Positions 63,298-64,000 of a DNA stretch of 64,000 bases are shown here, piece by piece. The translations under genes and the position numbers were made by a program. Position 1 is the first letter of the stretch. The number at the start of each line of letters is the position of its first letter. The notes beneath the pieces are model-generated. The model was not told the origin of the DNA, made no database searches, and saw only the letters and a program-made list of their open reading frames with translations. Location: positions 868,001 through 932,000 of the forward strand of contig NW_027102659.1 of the NCBI RefSeq assembly GCF_036373705.1, in the 5' to 3' direction. The stretch is from Amia ocellicauda. Taxonomy: Eukaryota; Chordata; Actinopteri; Amiiformes; Amiidae.

Positions 63298-63633
63298 ATG
63301 TCTGTTCGGATTAAAAGAAATCTGCCGCTTTTGCAAATGTTATTTGAGAGGAGCCCGCGCCATAGGAAAGCTGTGCTGGCAGGGGCCCCCTCGGATTTGA
63401 TCGAGACCCTGTGTGAAATAGCTTTTAACATCTTACGCGGTAATATACCCCTAACCCCTTCTCAACATTCTAAACTCAAAAAACAAAAAGCGGTTATCAA
63501 GATCATCGCTAATAAGAAGTATTCTATTAAAAGAAAAAGAAAGAAGATTAATCAAACCGGGGGTTTTATAGGACCGCTGTTGAGCATAGCCGTGCCTTTC
63601 CTAACCAGTCTTCTAGCTTCCAGAGTGGGTTAA
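63298..63633 (+). CDS. Element F: small basic Polinton protein (111 aa)
   Basis: Intact and nearly identical to B; one difference seen is IETLCEI for IESLCEI. Confidence 0.75.
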   Translation: MSVRIKRNLPLLQMLFERSPRHRKAVLAGAPSDLIETLCEIAFNILRGNIPLTPSQHSKLKKQKAVIKIIANKKYSIKRKRKKINQTGGFIGPLLSIAVPFLTSLLASRVG

Positions 63634-63635
63634 TA

Positions 63636-64000
63636 ATGGAATATGCTCAGAAAATGTTTTTGATCCCTCAGGAGCAGCTTGAGAAACTGAGAAAAAATGT
63701 TGTCGGGCCAGAGCCCATTAGACAAACGGCCGAAAACAACCTGGACTCTGAAATGAAAGCTATACAGGCCAGGGCCGATTTAAATCAGTATTCCAAAGCC
63801 CAGTTGTATACCAACACGTTACAGCGCTACCTCCGTCTGGTTAGACAGGGTGTTTTAACTTTAACCATGGCCTCTCAAGAAAATGGTTCTGGGGCTGATG
63901 CGGGGGGAACGGTTGATAAAGATGTTGCGGTGACCGAACCTGTTGAGAGTTCAGAGGGAGATGTTGTAACGGATGTTTTGAGAAACATGCCGGCCAGAAG
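63636..64000 (+). CDS. Element F: MEYAQKM protein, cut by window end
   Basis: The frame is open to the end of the window. A 15-bp in-frame deletion near 63852 removes five residues (the EKDQN region) compared with B. Confidence 0.7.
   Translation, partial: MEYAQKMFLIPQEQLEKLRKNVVGPEPIRQTAENNLDSEMKAIQARADLNQYSKAQLYTNTLQRYLRLVRQGVLTLTMASQENGSGADAGGTVDKDVAVTEPVESSEGDVVTDVLRNMPAR

Larger units (their letters stand above)
55721..64000 (+). mobile_element. Element F: left half of a Polinton, left terminal repeat missing
   Basis: The sequence matches B from about 11362 onward and continues past the window end inside the 247-aa gene. The outer 876 bp of the left end, including the terminal repeat, are absent. 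The gene order is as in B. Confidence 0.92.

Overview
The window looks like teleost fish chromosomal DNA. The host sequence is a tandem array of tRNA-Val genes (anticodons AAC and CAC, unit about 640 bp), interrupted by microsatellites and by a degraded Tc1/mariner transposon of a type I associate with fish. Into this array a large self-synthesizing DNA transposon of the Polinton/Maverick (adintovirus-like) class has inserted, and it has then been multiplied, mostly in broken form, by segmental duplication. The species cannot be read from the sequence.

Layout. Six Polinton copies, called A to F here, lie in the same orientation. A (1-9379) is cut by the window edge and has lost its right end. 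A tRNA-Val flank follows (9380-10479). B (10486-26656, 16,171 bp) is structurally complete: 185-bp terminal inverted repeats, ends AGTAGATAG/CTATCTACT, and a 6-bp target duplication CTTATG on both sides. The uninterrupted target is still visible in neighbouring units of the host repeat (27910-27915, 37544-37549, 46198-46203). C (30475-36284), D (39446-45255) and E (48780-55043) are right halves, all starting at the same breakpoint inside the protease gene. C plus its tRNA/Tc1 flank is repeated as D plus flank, with periods of 8971 and 9334 bp. F (55721-64000) is a left half with no left terminal repeat, and it runs off the window.

Gene plan of one element. The plus-strand half carries a seven-exon spliced gene of unknown function, an ORF that overlaps the polymerase in the -1 frame, a protein-primed type B DNA polymerase, a packaging ATPase and two small conserved proteins. 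The minus-strand half converges on it and carries, from the right end inward: a 236-aa unknown protein, a 282-aa protein with a Cys/His cluster, a small MGNVL-type protein, a chromodomain integrase, a penton-like protein, a basic pVI/pX-like protein, a major capsid protein and an adenain-like protease. Integrase and polymerase would move and copy the element; ATPase, capsid proteins and protease would build a particle.

State of the copies. No copy is fully intact. Lesions shared between copies (penton frame break in A-E, two polymerase stops in B and F, three capsid lesions in C-E) show that an already damaged element was duplicated with its chromosomal surroundings. Individual genes stay open: ATPase and the 111- and 247-aa genes in B, integrase, pVI-like and 236-aa genes in C and D, and the spliced gene in B. 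Because the repeats are nearly identical, the copy number should be confirmed against possible assembly error.
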